From: Pezicula radicicola
Taxonomy: Eukaryota; Ascomycota; Leotiomycetes; Helotiales; Dermateaceae
Reading direction: 5' to 3'
Assembly: GCA_003008705.1 (NCBI GenBank)
Contig: PDUO01000014.1
Location: 780,696 to 844,695 of the forward strand
DNA length: 64,000 nucleotides
Part shown: positions 10,450-22,382 of the stretch, piece after piece
Numbering within the stretch: position 1 is the first letter of the stretch
Layout: the number at the start of each line of letters is the position of its first letter
Position numbers and translations under genes: made by a program
Notes under the pieces: generated by a model
Told to the model about the DNA's origin: nothing
What the model saw: the letters and a program-made list of their open reading frames with translations, nothing else
Database searches by the model: none

Positions 10450-12616
10450 CTTGAAAGCTGCTTGAGAGCAATCTAGAATATTTGGAAAAGACAAGGTAAG
10501 GATAAAGGTACTGTTGGAGGTGGTGATTTCTAGGGGGAGGGAGAGGTGAGGTGGGACGGGATAAGTACAGTATTTAAGATAAACAAAGATAAAGAAATGA
10601 CAATAAGGAAGGCAGCTGCCAGTGTGGGGTGGTCCTCGGCCATTACCCGACCAAGGTGCAGAGTTGCAGGCAAGATGCAGCGCTAGACAGGGAACACGAC
10701 GTTGAGAGATGGAGGCTGTAGCGACTAAGCTCGATATGGAGCATCGAGGAAAGTTACTACAAGGGCCCCTCACTTCCTGTGGATCAGGAGGGCAATACCT
10801 CAATCTTTGGGCGAATAACATGTGCTTATCGCTGCATGCTAACAATCGACTGGACGAGGCTGCAAAACCGTATCATGAACTGCATCGAGCATCGATATTG
10901 TGGACCAGTGGAGTTCCCTTATTTCCAGGACAGTGGTTGAGTCCGTGTCACTTCAACAGAAGGAACTGTAACCCAGCCATGACATGTGTACTATCAGGCT
11001 GCTGCTTGAATACGAAGGATAGGTACAGATTGAATTGGTGGTTGTTTTTGTGTTTCTTAAACAAGTAGCTGAACAAGTAGCTGAAAAATTACGATGCTAG
11101 TGATAGGTACTGTACACCCTGGGCACTCGGCAATAAAAATTTAGGGTGCTACCTCGCAGCCTCCCGCAAAACAAGCAATGCCTCTGGCTCTTGCGCTCTC
11201 CAATCAAAGTACGCCGAGTCCATCGCTAAAGTAATCTCCCAATTGAAGAGAGAAAGCGGCGGCCACTGAATTGACTTTTCTTCATCCCCAGCCTCCTAAG
11301 GCTCATCGTCTTTTCAGGTACAGAAGTACTTTCGTAGAAAAGTATATGCCTAGATGCTTCCCGTAAAGTCGATACAGTCGTCAGGTTAGCATTCTTGCAG
11401 CTGTCCCTTCCTCTCTGCATGTCTCGCACGACACCTCTCCATATAGAGAACGCCAAGTCGAGAACTCGACGCCTTCTCCGTCACACCCACATTTCAACAC
11501 GAAGAGCCAACCCCCCATGCTCCATTAGCTAAGATCCCCATCAAAAAGCTTGAACTTCAGCTTGTCCCAATCAAAGCTCTGCCTTGCTGCACGGCATGAC
11601 CTGATAAGCAAGGGATTCGAAGCAACCTCGGTCTTGCCGAATTGGCTATCTGCGATCCCTGCACCTGCAGTTCGCGAGCTTCAATCCTACGGGCACAACA
11701 AGCTTACTGAGATGTGCCTCCAACACTGTTGGTACACATTTGCACTTTTATCTGGTCGGAACACTTTATTTCCCACACTGCTGGCTTAATGGTGGTGCCG
11801 TGCAGCCGAGACAATGAGAGTAGTTCCATTATTGCGAGTCAAGTTACGGGACGGCCATCCTCTATTGCTTACCTTATAAACTCTGCTGCGCCCTAAAACC
11901 TTGCGTCCGATGCGGTGATGAGATGTTGCCAAATGCACAATGTCTGCAGCGAGCGCATCTAAAAGATGTGGGTTGAAGATCACTGTGACAACCGCAAACC
12001 AGGAAAGCTTCTGGGCATTATTCGCAGGTTTTCTTTCCAGATACGGCAACAACGCACGTGTCCAAGGTACAGAGCGCTTCTCAGGACAAAAGAAGAGAGG
12101 CGGACGTCCGTAGATCAGTATCTACTAAATGAGAGCAGTAGGGATCCAAAGATCTGATCCAGCATCGATGCAGCATCTGTCTTTCTTGACCACGTTTTCT
12201 CCTAATCTCGCTGCAACGCTTAATCATCCACGGTAGTGTTAGTGTACTGTATATACCTGCCTGGAAGGGTTCAGATAAACCACCCCATTTCTGGGATGCT
12301 TGAGCATCTGAATCTCATTCGATCGCCAATTTCTTCGAGATTCTAGCTGCCGCTTGTACTTTGTCTCGACTCTCACCAGTGCTTTTCGGTATGCAAATGT
12401 CCAATAGTTAGTTACTGCACTTTAACGGCTAGGCCGTGAATAGGGTCATACTGGCCATGGCATGCCTTAGATCTCTTATCAAATGCCATAAATACGAACC
12501 TTTCCGCCTTGTGAAAGCCGACTCTTGACTGCAGTCGTGACTTGAGGTTATCTTAGTCATCTATATTGAACAGTAACAAACTATGTGGGTATCTATTCTT
12601 TCAATGACTTTATATT
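10450..12616. other. intergenic, possible unidentified minus-strand relic
   Basis: The left part is the permease promoter. On the minus strand at about 11855-12052 a frame reads like a membrane or alpha-helical protein (PYLERKPANNAQKLSWFAV, then DALAADIVHLATSHHRIG). It ends in a plausible splice donor (gtaagc). I could not join it to other exons or recognise a family, so it is not called as a gene. The rest shows nothing. Confidence 0.35.
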
Positions 12617-13528
12617 TTGCTGAAATCCAGTCTTTCAAGACTCTACGGATTTCTCTTCCTCTACACGTTTGTAGTATCCAACCAGATCTGTGGCGTCACA
12701 GAAGATAAAATTAGTAACCCCGATCGCCCTATAGCCTCTGGCTCTACAGCGCTCTCGGCTTCCAAAACCCGCTGGGTTATTCTAACGACTCTCTACATAG
12801 CCTATAGCTACGCACTCAACGTTCGAACACATTTGGGCCATTCTCTGGGTCTTAACAACTATCGCCCACAATTTTCTTGGCTTCTCAAACTTTGGGCCTA
12901 CGAAATATGGATGCATTGGTGCTGGCTGTATTGCACACTTAATGGCTGCGTGGGCTATTGGTGGTGCAGATACTCAAATGGGGTGGGATTAGATTAAGTT
13001 CATTACTGTCTACATGAGTTAGCCGATTCCGCTACAAGATTTAAGAGATGTGCCCGGTGATACAGCGGCAGGGAGGAAGACCACACCTATTTTGATGGGG
13101 GATTTACCTTGTAAGCGACTTCTTGTCATCTCCCCTAATTGAACCCTCGTTGAGCAGTTTTGTGTGACACAGCTCGCATTTATATCTCCACTGGAATTGT
13201 TGTCTCACAAGTAAGTGCATCCCATCTCCAAAAAGAAACACCAATTTCTCCTAACATCCCTCTCCTCCCTTACAAAAACATCCACTCCAACTTATCACCT
13301 AGATTCTAATTCTACCAACTATCTGTGTAGTTCCTCCTCATAAAATACCGCATTCTAGATTACCGATACAACACTTCTGCAATTGTACTGTCCTGGTTAT
13401 TAAATATCATGAGTATAGCTGTTGTGATACGTCTCTTCTTGAGGCGATCTATTGCTAGTGATCGATTTTCTTATTGGTTGTACACTGTTATTTATGTTTT
13501 CAACCTGTTAGTGCTTGTGTTACTTTGA
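12617..13528 (+). pseudogene. UbiA-type membrane prenyltransferase relic
   Basis: Fragments in different frames match fungal integral-membrane prenyltransferases of the UbiA superfamily. The first (12617-12830) has SNQICGVTEDKISNPDRPIA, carrying the first aspartate-rich motif, N-x3-D/E then NP-x-RPI. After a one-base shift near 12830 comes ILWVLTTIAHNFLGFSNFGP, then GCIAHLMAAWAIGGAD. A TAG at about 12993 and a second TAG about 30 bp later interrupt the frame. It resumes with PIPLQDLRDVPGDTAAGRKT, the second motif D-x3-D. A C-terminal piece (13335-13528) has SWLLNIMSIAVVIRLFLRRS and ends at TGA 13526-13528, with another frame break before it. The enzyme would transfer a prenyl chain to an aromatic or related acceptor, as in meroterpenoid pathways. 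The gene is clearly dead in this form. TGG-to-TAG and CAG-to-TAG changes would explain the two stops. Confidence 0.78.
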
Positions 13529-14911
13529 GGAGGGGTTAGTTGGTGAGTGCGGGGTTAGGGTTCGGGTTGAGGGATGAGGATGGGGAGGGAGGTAGGGGGT
13601 ATGGCGGGAGGGATGAGAGATGATGCCTAGAGGTTTTAATTTCAAGGATAGATTTTCTCGTCCTTATACTTGTAGTCCAAATTAATTATTAGTGTCTAAG
13701 AGACTATAACTCTCTCTTAAAATAAATCTACTTCGAAACTATACCTTACTCCCTATAGCTAAAGTTATTCTGACTAGACTTCTTTGTCTAAATGTAAAGA
13801 TGCTTAAGCGTCAAGGAAGACATCGAGAATTCTAAGGGTCGAAGGTTGTTCTTGTAACAAGGATACCTACTAGTAACAAGACGCAGCCGCTTGGCCCTTT
13901 TGTCTTGTAGATTTAGGAGGAGGTAAGGGGGAGTGAGTGGAATAGGAGGTTAAATCTTTGCGCCGGATAGGACGTTTGTTGTTATTCAAAAGGGTGTTGT
14001 TATTCCTTTTCAATTTTTATACTGCAAATAAAGCCAAATTAGATACCCATAACAAAGCCTTATTTCTTAGTTTGTCTATAGTATTAAATAGCTGTAAACA
14101 ATCTCAACTAAAATCATCTATTCCTACAACCTTCTTAATCTTTAGATCTGACCGGATCTGGTCTATCACCTCTGCGAGGTTCGAAGCATAATGCGTGTTT
14201 AGACTTGAGCCCATTATAGAAAGCTTGCTTGCTCTCTCGGAAATCATTGTGAGAGTGATCGACGTTGTAAGGAAACTAACTTCTCAACAAAATACGTTCC
14301 TGACTGGCAAAGTGCTATGCGTTGAATATTGGCATGTAAAACTAAAGTCAGTATTAGTACACAGCACTAAAGATACGTCGAAGAGCACAATCTCAAACGT
14401 ACCTAACTAGCTACATGGGTCGGAGTTGTCCTAGTAGTAATTTAAATAACTACATCCGTTCTTTCTATCCTTTTGGTACTAAATGGAATCCAGTTGTATT
14501 AATTTTCACTACTGAAGTTATCCTTTTGGTGCATAAAAAGTAGGTGCAACGTAGAGCTAGGTTCGTGCAGTTAGGTTAGTATAAAATAAGTTAGTGGCAC
14601 CAAGTAACTTACTCAAATAAACCCGGAACCGAGTTACTTATCCTGAAATTCTGTTTCTAGATCGGTAATGTGTTGTAATGTAGTAGACAGAAGTTTCGCC
14701 CATTGTGGGTGTTATAATTCTCTGCAATGCATTGTTTAGCTAACTAGGAATTATATTCCTCTTCCTTCTCTCATACGCAACTAGAAAGCTTGCTTGACCG
14801 CGAGATCAACCAGCTTTCGCACCTCTAGTACCTAAACAACCTTGATATTAGCCTTTTTGCCATGGTTCTCTCAGCACAAAAACTCCTAAAGCAATAAAAC
14901 CAATCGCTTTC
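13529..14911. other. AT-rich intergenic block
   Basis: Positions 13630-14150 are AT-rich and rich in TA steps. They contain short frames (13958-14191, 14195-14410) without recognisable domains. Positions 14588-14640 hold degenerate 18-bp repeat units. It may be an eroded transposon, but no ends are visible. Confidence 0.4.
14588..14640. repeat. degenerate 18-bp repeat units
   Basis: The sequence ccaagtaacttactcaaa followed by gagttacttatcc resembles the 838-977 unit on both strands. The match is weak compared with the 25.6-kb copy. Confidence 0.35.
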
Positions 14912-16309
14912 CTAATACCCATCCTTCCCATCCACAACCCCAAAAGCCGGTCCACCATTCCTAAACATCTCCCTCAAATCTTCCACAATAACCTCAGGCC
15001 TCTCCGTAGCCGCAAAATGTCCCCCCTTATCACTATGACTAACCCTAACAATCTTCCCCAACCCCTGCGCCCAAGCTTCTGGCATACAACAGACCTCCTT
15101 CGGAAAATACGCAAGGCCAATCGGTACGTCAACATATGCAAACAAATCAGCCTTCTCTTTTTGGCTCTCGAAATATATGTAACTTGCGGCAGAGGGTCCA
15201 GCAGTCGAGAAATAATAAATGGAAACCCAGGTCAAGACCTCGTCGTCTGTCCAAGGATAATTGTCCGTCCAAGCGATGAGCTTTTCGTAAATCCATGCCA
15301 GAAGTCCTACAGGAGAATCGGTGAGTGAGTACCCGATTGTTTGTGGCTTGGTGGACATCTGTGCAAAGTATGCACGCCCGGATCCATTTCTCCAATCCAT
15401 GAGACGTTCTAGAATTGCAGATTCGGCTGGTGTGTAGGTTGTCAGAACACCACTCAGTGCGTGTTTGGCAACTGCGGTGAGGAACCGGAGAGGCGCTTCG
15501 AAGGGCTTTGGGAAGTTGGCTAGAACCATGTTTGTATGGAGGCCCCGAACATGAGATGGGTGGTTTTGAGCCAGTGCTCGTAAGATCAATGAACCCCAGT
15601 CACCACCCTGAACAACTTAGTAATGTCAGTATGACGATAAAAAGATAGAGAAGTCTCCTAGAGCTCACCATATTGATCATACCCCAAAGCAAGCATTAAC
15701 TTGTTACAAGCTTCGGCATGCTTCGCCAGCCCGAATCCTTTCTACTGGCCATCAAAATTCCGAATAAAGTCAAGGAAAGAGAGGCTGGCTTACCTTCGTG
15801 ACACGTGCAGAAAATCCAAAATTCAACAGGGAGGGAGCAACGACATGAAAAGCTGGTTTTCCATCTCCTCCCTTAAGATGCGGCAAAAGCTTTACAACCT
15901 CTAAGAAATGTCCTGGCCCTAATTTCATCAGTAATCTTCTTGAAAGCCTACCCGATGTAGATGAAACTAGAAACAACTTACAACCATGAAGGAACAATAA
16001 AGGAATTGCACCCTCCACCTCAGATTTCTGATGCACAAAATGCATATTCAGCTCCCCAAAGCCCTCAACCTCGACATCCATCGTAAACATGGGCAATTCA
16101 TTGATCTTCTCCTCCGCCTTCCTCCAATTGAAATCATCTTTCCAGTAGCTTGTCAATCGTTTGATGTCTTTCAATGGGGCTCCGTATGTCTCCCCCGCGT
16201 CTTCTAGCTCTTCGGGAAGGTCGGCTAGCTCCAGCTTTTGATGGAGACGTGTGAGCTTCTCATCTGGGATTTGTAGCTTAAATGGTTTGAGGGTTTCTTT
16301 TGATGCCAT
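14912..16309 (-). CDS. epoxide hydrolase, EHN plus alpha/beta hydrolase
   Basis: Four exons join in frame: 15982-16309, 15794-15918, 15669-15741 and 14912-15615, giving 409 aa. Residues 1-105 form the epoxide-hydrolase N-terminal domain (FKLQIPDEKLTRLHQKLE near the start, then YWKDDFNWRKAEEKINELP). The alpha/beta hydrolase fold follows, with oxyanion motif HGWPG at 108-112, split by intron 1. The nucleophile is Asp181 in QGGDWGS, and the catalytic His is about 375 in DKGGHFAA. The intron positions were fixed by restoring these motifs. It opens epoxides to diols, usually in the cytoplasm or microsomes. Nothing in it is broken. It is the only intact enzyme in the relic-rich left third, and a prenyltransferase relic lies 1.4 kb away. 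A detoxification role is equally possible. Confidence 0.93.
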
Positions 16310-16816
16310 ATTGGAGTGTTGATATTGAGTCTAGAGTGTGAGGATTGAGGTATTGTAAGGATGATTGTAGCTCAGCTGAGGGGTTGGAATTTATGGCTGA
16401 GGGAACGATGTCATTTGGAGGTTGCCGAGGCTTCATAAATATGCATAAAGTTATACGAGGTGTCGCCACCCTTTCAAACAAACGAGATATTGGTGTGGTC
16501 TGAAGAGGCTCCATATCTTACTATCACTATTTCCTTTGTAAAATTTGTGCCTTGGTTCTTTTCCCCCTTCTCTCCTTCTTCGCACAGCCAGAAAAAGGAA
16601 CTATTCCACTTACCCATTTTCTCTCCAAGGAAATCTACCTACTCTTCAGAACAATTCTAGGCTACTGACGAATGCACAGTAACACGGCAGTTTCTATGAT
16701 GGTTACCATCTGATATCTAGCTTAATTATAGCTCAAGTTATGTCACATCTTGAATTTAGCAAGGTACCTTAACTCATCCTTGTAAAAAATCAAATAAAAC
16801 TAACACCTTGCCAGTA
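16310..16816. other. promoter of the epoxide hydrolase and transporter 3' flank
   Basis: About 500 bp between two minus-strand genes. It should hold the epoxide-hydrolase promoter on the left and the transporter terminator on the right. No clear box stands out. Confidence 0.45.
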
Positions 16817-18438
16817 TCACAAAGTATAACGATAATCCGGATGAAAATCTCCATCCTTCCCATCCTTAATAGCTTGCTCTCTCTCCTCAACAGTCATTAT
16901 TTCCCGTCTATGGTTCTCTCCACGAAGTAGAAAAAACAAGGCTATATGACCACAACCAGCCAAGAGAACCGCTCCTAAGGATACACTAAGACCTGTTATG
17001 TACTTGCCGCCAACAGGATTTTTGAATATTTGTCCAACCTAGTGACTATTAGTTACTTGGAGGGCCAAAGCAGGAAAGTCATGGAGAAACGTACCACAAC
17101 GCCAGCAGCATTTCCAATAGACTGATTCATCCCCACGGCAGTTGCGCGCTTGTAATAGCCCGCATGACTATTTAATAACCATGTACAGTTCAAACCCAAA
17201 ATAATATAAATCCCAGGCGCAATCAAGAATGTTGAAAAATATAAGACGCCTTTAGTAGTTGACGGAATCCCAAGTTGTAGCGCATAGCCGACGGCGGTGA
17301 CAAGCACGGCTGGCAACATGAAAGCTACCCGGCTCTTGTAACGATCCGACATCCAAGATACAAGGACGTAGAAAATTGCGGCGGATATGAAAACAGGGAT
17401 GGTAAGTAGTTGTGTGGTGACGGTGCCGTAACCGAAGGCTTTGATTATTAATGGCAAGAAGGTGGACAACCCAAAAGAGCAAATATCACCCATGAATTGG
17501 CTCCAGCAACTTATCCATAACTTCATATCGGTAAGCGCCTTTCTGACTTCCTTCCATTCAAAATCTGGATGGCCGTTATAACGCAAGTTGTTCTCTGCCC
17601 TAATCCGCATAAGCTTCCTGTCATCTTCGTTGAGAAATCTTGCAGATTCGAAGTCGTCTGGTAGAAGGAAAAAGATAGCAATGGCAATGGCGACACTTGC
17701 ACAGCCCTCGATAATGAATAACCATCGCCAACCTTCCAGATTCGCAATACCATCCATTTTCAATAAGGCAAAAGCAAAAAGACCACCAAATGCACCGGAT
17801 AAGGCAGCAGATACCAGGAGATAGGAAATCCGTAGCGCTTGCTCTTTAGGCTGGTAAAATGTGCTGAGATAGAGAGCCAAGCATGGGAACATTCCTGACT
17901 CGAAGAATCCTAGTAGGAGGCGTGAAGCATAAAGTTGGCCTGCATTTTTCATGAAGCCAGTCCCAATGATGACAACAGCCCAACAGAACATCAATGCTGG
18001 AATCATCCGACCTAGGTCACATGTTAGGTGAAAGGTCTGCAATATAGGTAACGACTGACCAGGATGGAACTTCTTCACAAGGATAGAGCATGGAACCTCA
18101 AATGCGACGTAAAATACGTAGAAGAGTGTAATAGCGTCTGCAGGAGTGTGTTAGCAAATTGAAGTCGTTATTGCAGGAAACAACTCACTTCCCAGTTGAT
18201 TGCCTTTTAGATGCAGATCAGCGGTCATACCAGCCGATGCCGCATTTCCAATATTCGCGCGATCCAAGTATGCAGTCAGAAATATCAATGTCATAACTGG
18301 AGCAAGATATAGGTCAAGCTTAAGAAGTAGTCTCTTCTCAGCAGCCGAGTCGACAAACAAGGACGTAGCATGGGATAAGGGATCTGGAGTGCCTATGATT
18401 TGGCTCTCGCTCTTAGGTTCACCTTTCATTTCATCCAT
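16817..18438 (-). CDS. MFS transporter, anion:cation symporter family
   Basis: Four exons join in frame: 18189-18438, 18060-18137, 17095-18011 and 16817-17038, giving 488 aa. The layout is that of the Dal5/TNA1 (ACS) family, which imports carboxylates such as allantoate, nicotinate or related anions across the plasma membrane. Markers include LLLKLDLYLAPVMTLIFLTA and YLDRANIGNA in the first membrane segment. Then come SRLLLGFFESGMFPCLALYL, GWRWLFIIEGCASV and SWMSDRYKSRVAFMLP, with NQSIGNAAGVVVGQ across the last splice. The final exon of 74 codons ends in a hydrophilic tail with TVEEREQAIKDG. The 461-bp gap to the divergent hydrolase gene is a probable shared promoter, which links transport with the enzyme. 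The substrate is not readable from sequence. Confidence 0.92.
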
Positions 18439-18899
18439 CGTCTTGAACTGTATTAGAACCGTAGTTCGTTCTTTAGTTGCGACAGTTTAATGTAACCCTC
18501 CAGTACCTTTTAGCCTATCTTATATACAGAGACAGGATCCCATTTTCAATGCAACAGTGCTTATCGTTAGACCATTTTGGAATGCCCGCGATAGGGGTAA
18601 AGTCCGAATGTCGCCCAATTAAGCGAAAGTCCGTCGGCCCTTGCATCGGGATTCGACCTGACAGGCCAACTGATAATGATAAGAGAGCTTCCACAGCAAC
18701 ATGATGCAATGACAATGGTTGTAAAGAGCCTGAGATTGCATACAGGGTGGTTTAGCGTTTGCTTGCTTTGGCCGTGAATTGCATGGTCTGGAGGGAATTC
18801 CGAAAGATCGGCATATCGCGGCCAAAAAAAAAACACCTATAAACACACTCCAAGGTACCAACCGGCATTCTATAATGCAACAATTCTCGTCTGTTGAAT
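18439..18899. promoter_or_regulatory. shared divergent promoter with CGG triplets
   Basis: This 461-bp gap separates the start codons of the transporter (minus) and the fumarylacetoacetate-hydrolase-family gene (plus). Direct CGG triplets occur at 18635-18637 and 18647-18649 (CGG-N9-CGG), with further CCG/CGG steps nearby. Zn2Cys6 regulators bind such paired triplets, and one is encoded at 20269-22382. The link is inference only. Confidence 0.35.
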
Positions 18900-20057
18900 A
18901 TGCCTTCAAGGACACCGATATATCCTGTAAGTAGCTCTTCTGAAGTACGTAAATAGTTAAATACTTATCATCTCTAGACCTGGCAGAGACTAGTGCGCTT
19001 CGTAGCAGAAGATGACATCGAGTACTGCGGAGAACCCGTCGATGACAATCTCGATAGTATGAACCGTGAAGCATTTGATTGACGTAATCTTGGGACTGAT
19101 TGAGAATAGTTGGAATTGCCATGGTCGATAGCCAGCCCGTACTTGTGAAAGTCCTGGACAGCAAAACTGCATTGAATCCTGAAGCAGCATTCACTGGAGA
19201 GATAAAGGAGGCAAAAACCGTGAGACTTCCTACTCATCTTCTACAGAATTACAATTAAAACGTTCCAAACAGATACTTTCGCCACTGGCTTCAACGGAGG
19301 TCGGTACAATTCGATGCATTGGACTCAACTATACCGATCATGCTGTAGGTACTTGTTATAATTAAATACCACAACTTTGAGCTGACATCGGCCAGGCTGA
19401 AATGAAGTTGGCCTTGCCAAAACATCCAGAACTGTTTTTCAAGCCAGAAAATTGTGTCCTTGGGCCTACTGAGACCTTGGTGATTCCTTACGAGGCTACA
19501 GAACAGGCAGATCCGGAGGTTGAGCTTGCTGTGGTCATTGGGAAAGATTGCAAGAACGTCTCGCCTGAGACAGCATTGGAATATGTCCTTGGCTATATGA
19601 CAGCAAACGATGTCACTGCTCGAATCGTGCAAACTCGAGGAACACAATGGGGCTACTCGAAAGGATTCGACGGATTTGCACCCATGGGCCCAACTTTGGT
19701 GTCGGCAGAGAAAATACCAGATCCGTCAGTCTTACAATTGAGAACGACTCTAAACGGCAAGGTTATGCAGAATAAGCCAGCAAGGAACATGATATTTGAC
19801 GTGCCAACAATAATTTCATATTTATCAGTGGTACGTTGAGATTTGCGAAACTGGAAATACCACGAGCTAACCTAGTACAGGGGACCACATTGAAGAAAGG
19901 CACTGTCATATTGACAGGTACTCCGAGCGGCATTGGACATAGCTATAATCCGCCAATTTATTTGATGGAAGGATCTACACTAAGAGTGTGGATTAGCCAC
20001 GGTCTTGGAACTTTAGTAAATCCAATTATCCAGGAGGGACCAATTCAGTCCGCGTAG
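18900..20057 (+). CDS. fumarylacetoacetate hydrolase family protein
   Basis: Six exons join in frame: 18900-18926, 18978-19056, 19110-19219, 19273-19344, 19396-19830 and 19881-20057, giving 299 aa. The short first exon (MPSRTPIYP) was chosen because it is the only one leaving phase 0 before WQRLVRFVAEDDIEY. Family signatures are CIGLNYTDHA, the metal-site segment DPEVELAVVIGKD, YMTANDVTAR, KGFDGFAPMGP, and GTVILTGTPSGIG near the C-terminus. Members hydrolyse or isomerise acylpyruvates and related beta-diketo acids using a divalent metal, typically in the cytoplasm or mitochondria. It diverges from the transporter and is tail-to-tail with a Zn2Cys6 regulator, which suggests ring-cleavage product catabolism. 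The exact substrate cannot be told from the sequence. Confidence 0.9.
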
Positions 20058-20268
20058 TCTTTACAGAAATATAAAGAAGAGCTAAATAATCTGGAAGAAT
20101 GGAAAAGAGCTGCCGCCAAATATGTCCGTGTAGTTCGTGCACTTCTAAAACCCTTTAAAGAATCAAGTGTGAATGGTATCTCGGTCTCAACCCCATAGGT
20201 TCGTTTTTGACGACCATAGGTTATAAGTGATAGTAGAATTACGGGTGTACCAGAATTAGGATGCCATC

Positions 20269-22382
20269 TTATTTGCCGGACGCAAGATCCTCAACAAGTC
20301 CTTCCCATATTTGGTAATCCATTGGCTCCGGGAAGTAGTAGACTGGATTTGACCACAGATCCGTGCCCAAGCTCTGGCCGTTGTAGGTAGAGAAATCTTC
20401 AATTTCCACAGGAGCGTGGGCATGGGCAGGTGTGGTCCGACTAAGAAAAGCTTCCGAGGTTGTGTTAGTAACTCGTGGATCCTCGAAACGAGATAATTCA
20501 AGTCCAGCTTGTCTGCTCTGCCTAGCTCTTGCAATGCAGAGTTCAATGACCCTGACTTCAGAAAGTCCAAACTCATTCACCCAGGTATCTGAGTTTTGTT
20601 TGTCGCAGTAGGCTTGCAAATCGTTTAGAATTGCCTCGGTTTGTGACGATTGAGGATCGCGCACAGCAATAATCCCAAGAATGAGTGCACTATTGAACAA
20701 CTGGTGGGCTGCGACGTTTGCTCTTATGCGATCAGCCATAGTGGGATTACGAAGTGACAATTGTATCTTCAGATCTGCACAAGCAGAAGAAATGCATGCT
20801 TTACGGCTAAAGTGGAATCGGTCTGTGATCGAAGGACGCAGTAGGTACGAGCGATGCAGTGTAATACGTGCGAAATGGTACTCTGCATGGAGATAAAGTC
20901 GATGCCAGGCAAGGTAACTGTGGGAAGAGTCGAGCGACATGTCAGGCTCATCGAGCCTGAAGTATGGGGGCAAATCGTTCTTCCATGCCACAAGGTGTTC
21001 GTCATGCTTGAGAACTTTATCGTATGATGTGCCGGTTTCGTTTGACACTAATGAGAAGCACTCTTCTTGTATTTGGCCCATAATCACAGCTAGCCTTTGG
21101 CAAAAAACAACAAGAACACTAGGTGTAGGATTATGAATCGATTCTGGCTGGGCCTGGCGTGCTTCATCGTTAGTCATATTGTCTACCCAGATATTTTCGG
21201 GTTCTTTGAAGTTGCAGTGGCGATCGTTGACAGAGTTTGGTCGACCTAGAGCTAAAGCAATCTTTCGATCCAGAGTGTAGAGTTGACTCCATAATCTCCG
21301 TCTTGTCTCTACTACCTTTCTAGGCAAGCCTAGTTGCTCGCCATCCACATGCATTCCCTGCGCTTGGGCCATACGCACTGCAAAACTGACTGTCAACCAG
21401 CTCTCCGAAATTCTTCGTGCATGAATTAAGTAACGAGTGATGAGAATACCAGCACGAACAAGGTCCGGACTCTCGCCGAAGAACGAGGGAGCGATAACAA
21501 GACTCTTCCGAGCAGCCCAGTAGAAATGCAATGATGAGTCCTCACACGCTCGCTGTCTTTCAACTGAACATGGCTGAGGACAGTCCAGCAACTCACCAAA
21601 GGCGAGAATGATGAATAGTAGTGAAAGCCACCGTATATCTACAGTTGATAGATCGTCATATCCACACTTTCGATCCCAAAACTTGTCATAGTGTATTTTG
21701 AATGTCTCTTCATGAACACTATCGAATGTCGGATTGAGTTCTGCAAAGAATCTTGCAGTCAACTGATCCACAACGGCCTTCTGACGTGGTAAACTTCCTA
21801 CAAGCTCCCAGAGCTGAGCGTAAGGACCTCTTTCACTACGAAAGGGCTGGGTAGCGGTGATTTGAGCCCGATGTGAAAGGCCGACGTCGGGTCCGGCGGA
21901 CATCTCGGGCGTCGTAGCCTGCATCATTACCGCCGCTGACTGATGGCCGAAATATGAGTCGCCGTGGTAGGATGGTGCCCCTCGGGCCTTGAAAAGTCGA
22001 CCGAGCTGGTGGTGAGATGGCATGTTCTGCTCGGGGGCAGGAGCTTGTTGGTTTCCAATAGACACCGACGGACTCTGTGGATGAAAAGTGACCTCATCTC
22101 TATGCAATCCTCGTGCTGCAGACTTCTGAGACCTTCGTTCCTTGCGGGGGACCCAAGTGCAGGAATCCGGTATGTTACGTCGAATGCAGTTTGAACATGG
22201 CTGTTGTTTATCGCACTAAATCCAATTGAGATCCAAAGCACCCTCACGGACATAGAAAGCGGTACCTTCTGTTTCTGCCTGTGGCATTGAGTACATGCTC
22301 TTTGCATCTTTTCCCAACACGGAGAGCAATTGGAAGCGGTAGCTCGAGGACTACCTTGAGAACCGGCGTCTGTATCTTGCAT
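20269..22382 (-). CDS. Zn2Cys6 transcription factor with fungal_trans domain
   Basis: Two exons, 22266-22382 and 20269-22215, give 687 aa. The zinc cluster is split by the intron. Cys30, Cys33, Cys40, Cys46, Cys49 and Cys58 give the spacing C-x2-C-x6-C-x5-C-x2-C-x8-C, with basic residues HRQKQK between. The first two exon residues of the cluster (RACTQC) and the second-exon half (CDKQQPCSNCI) confirm the splice. The fungal-specific regulatory domain covers roughly residues 190-450, with DIRWLSLLFIILAFGELL, WYWAA-like FHYWAARKSLV-type helices and RRRLWSQLYTLDRKIALALG. It acts in the nucleus and probably controls the adjacent transporter and hydrolase genes, by position. It is convergent with the hydrolase gene, with 211 bp between stops. 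Confidence 0.92.
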
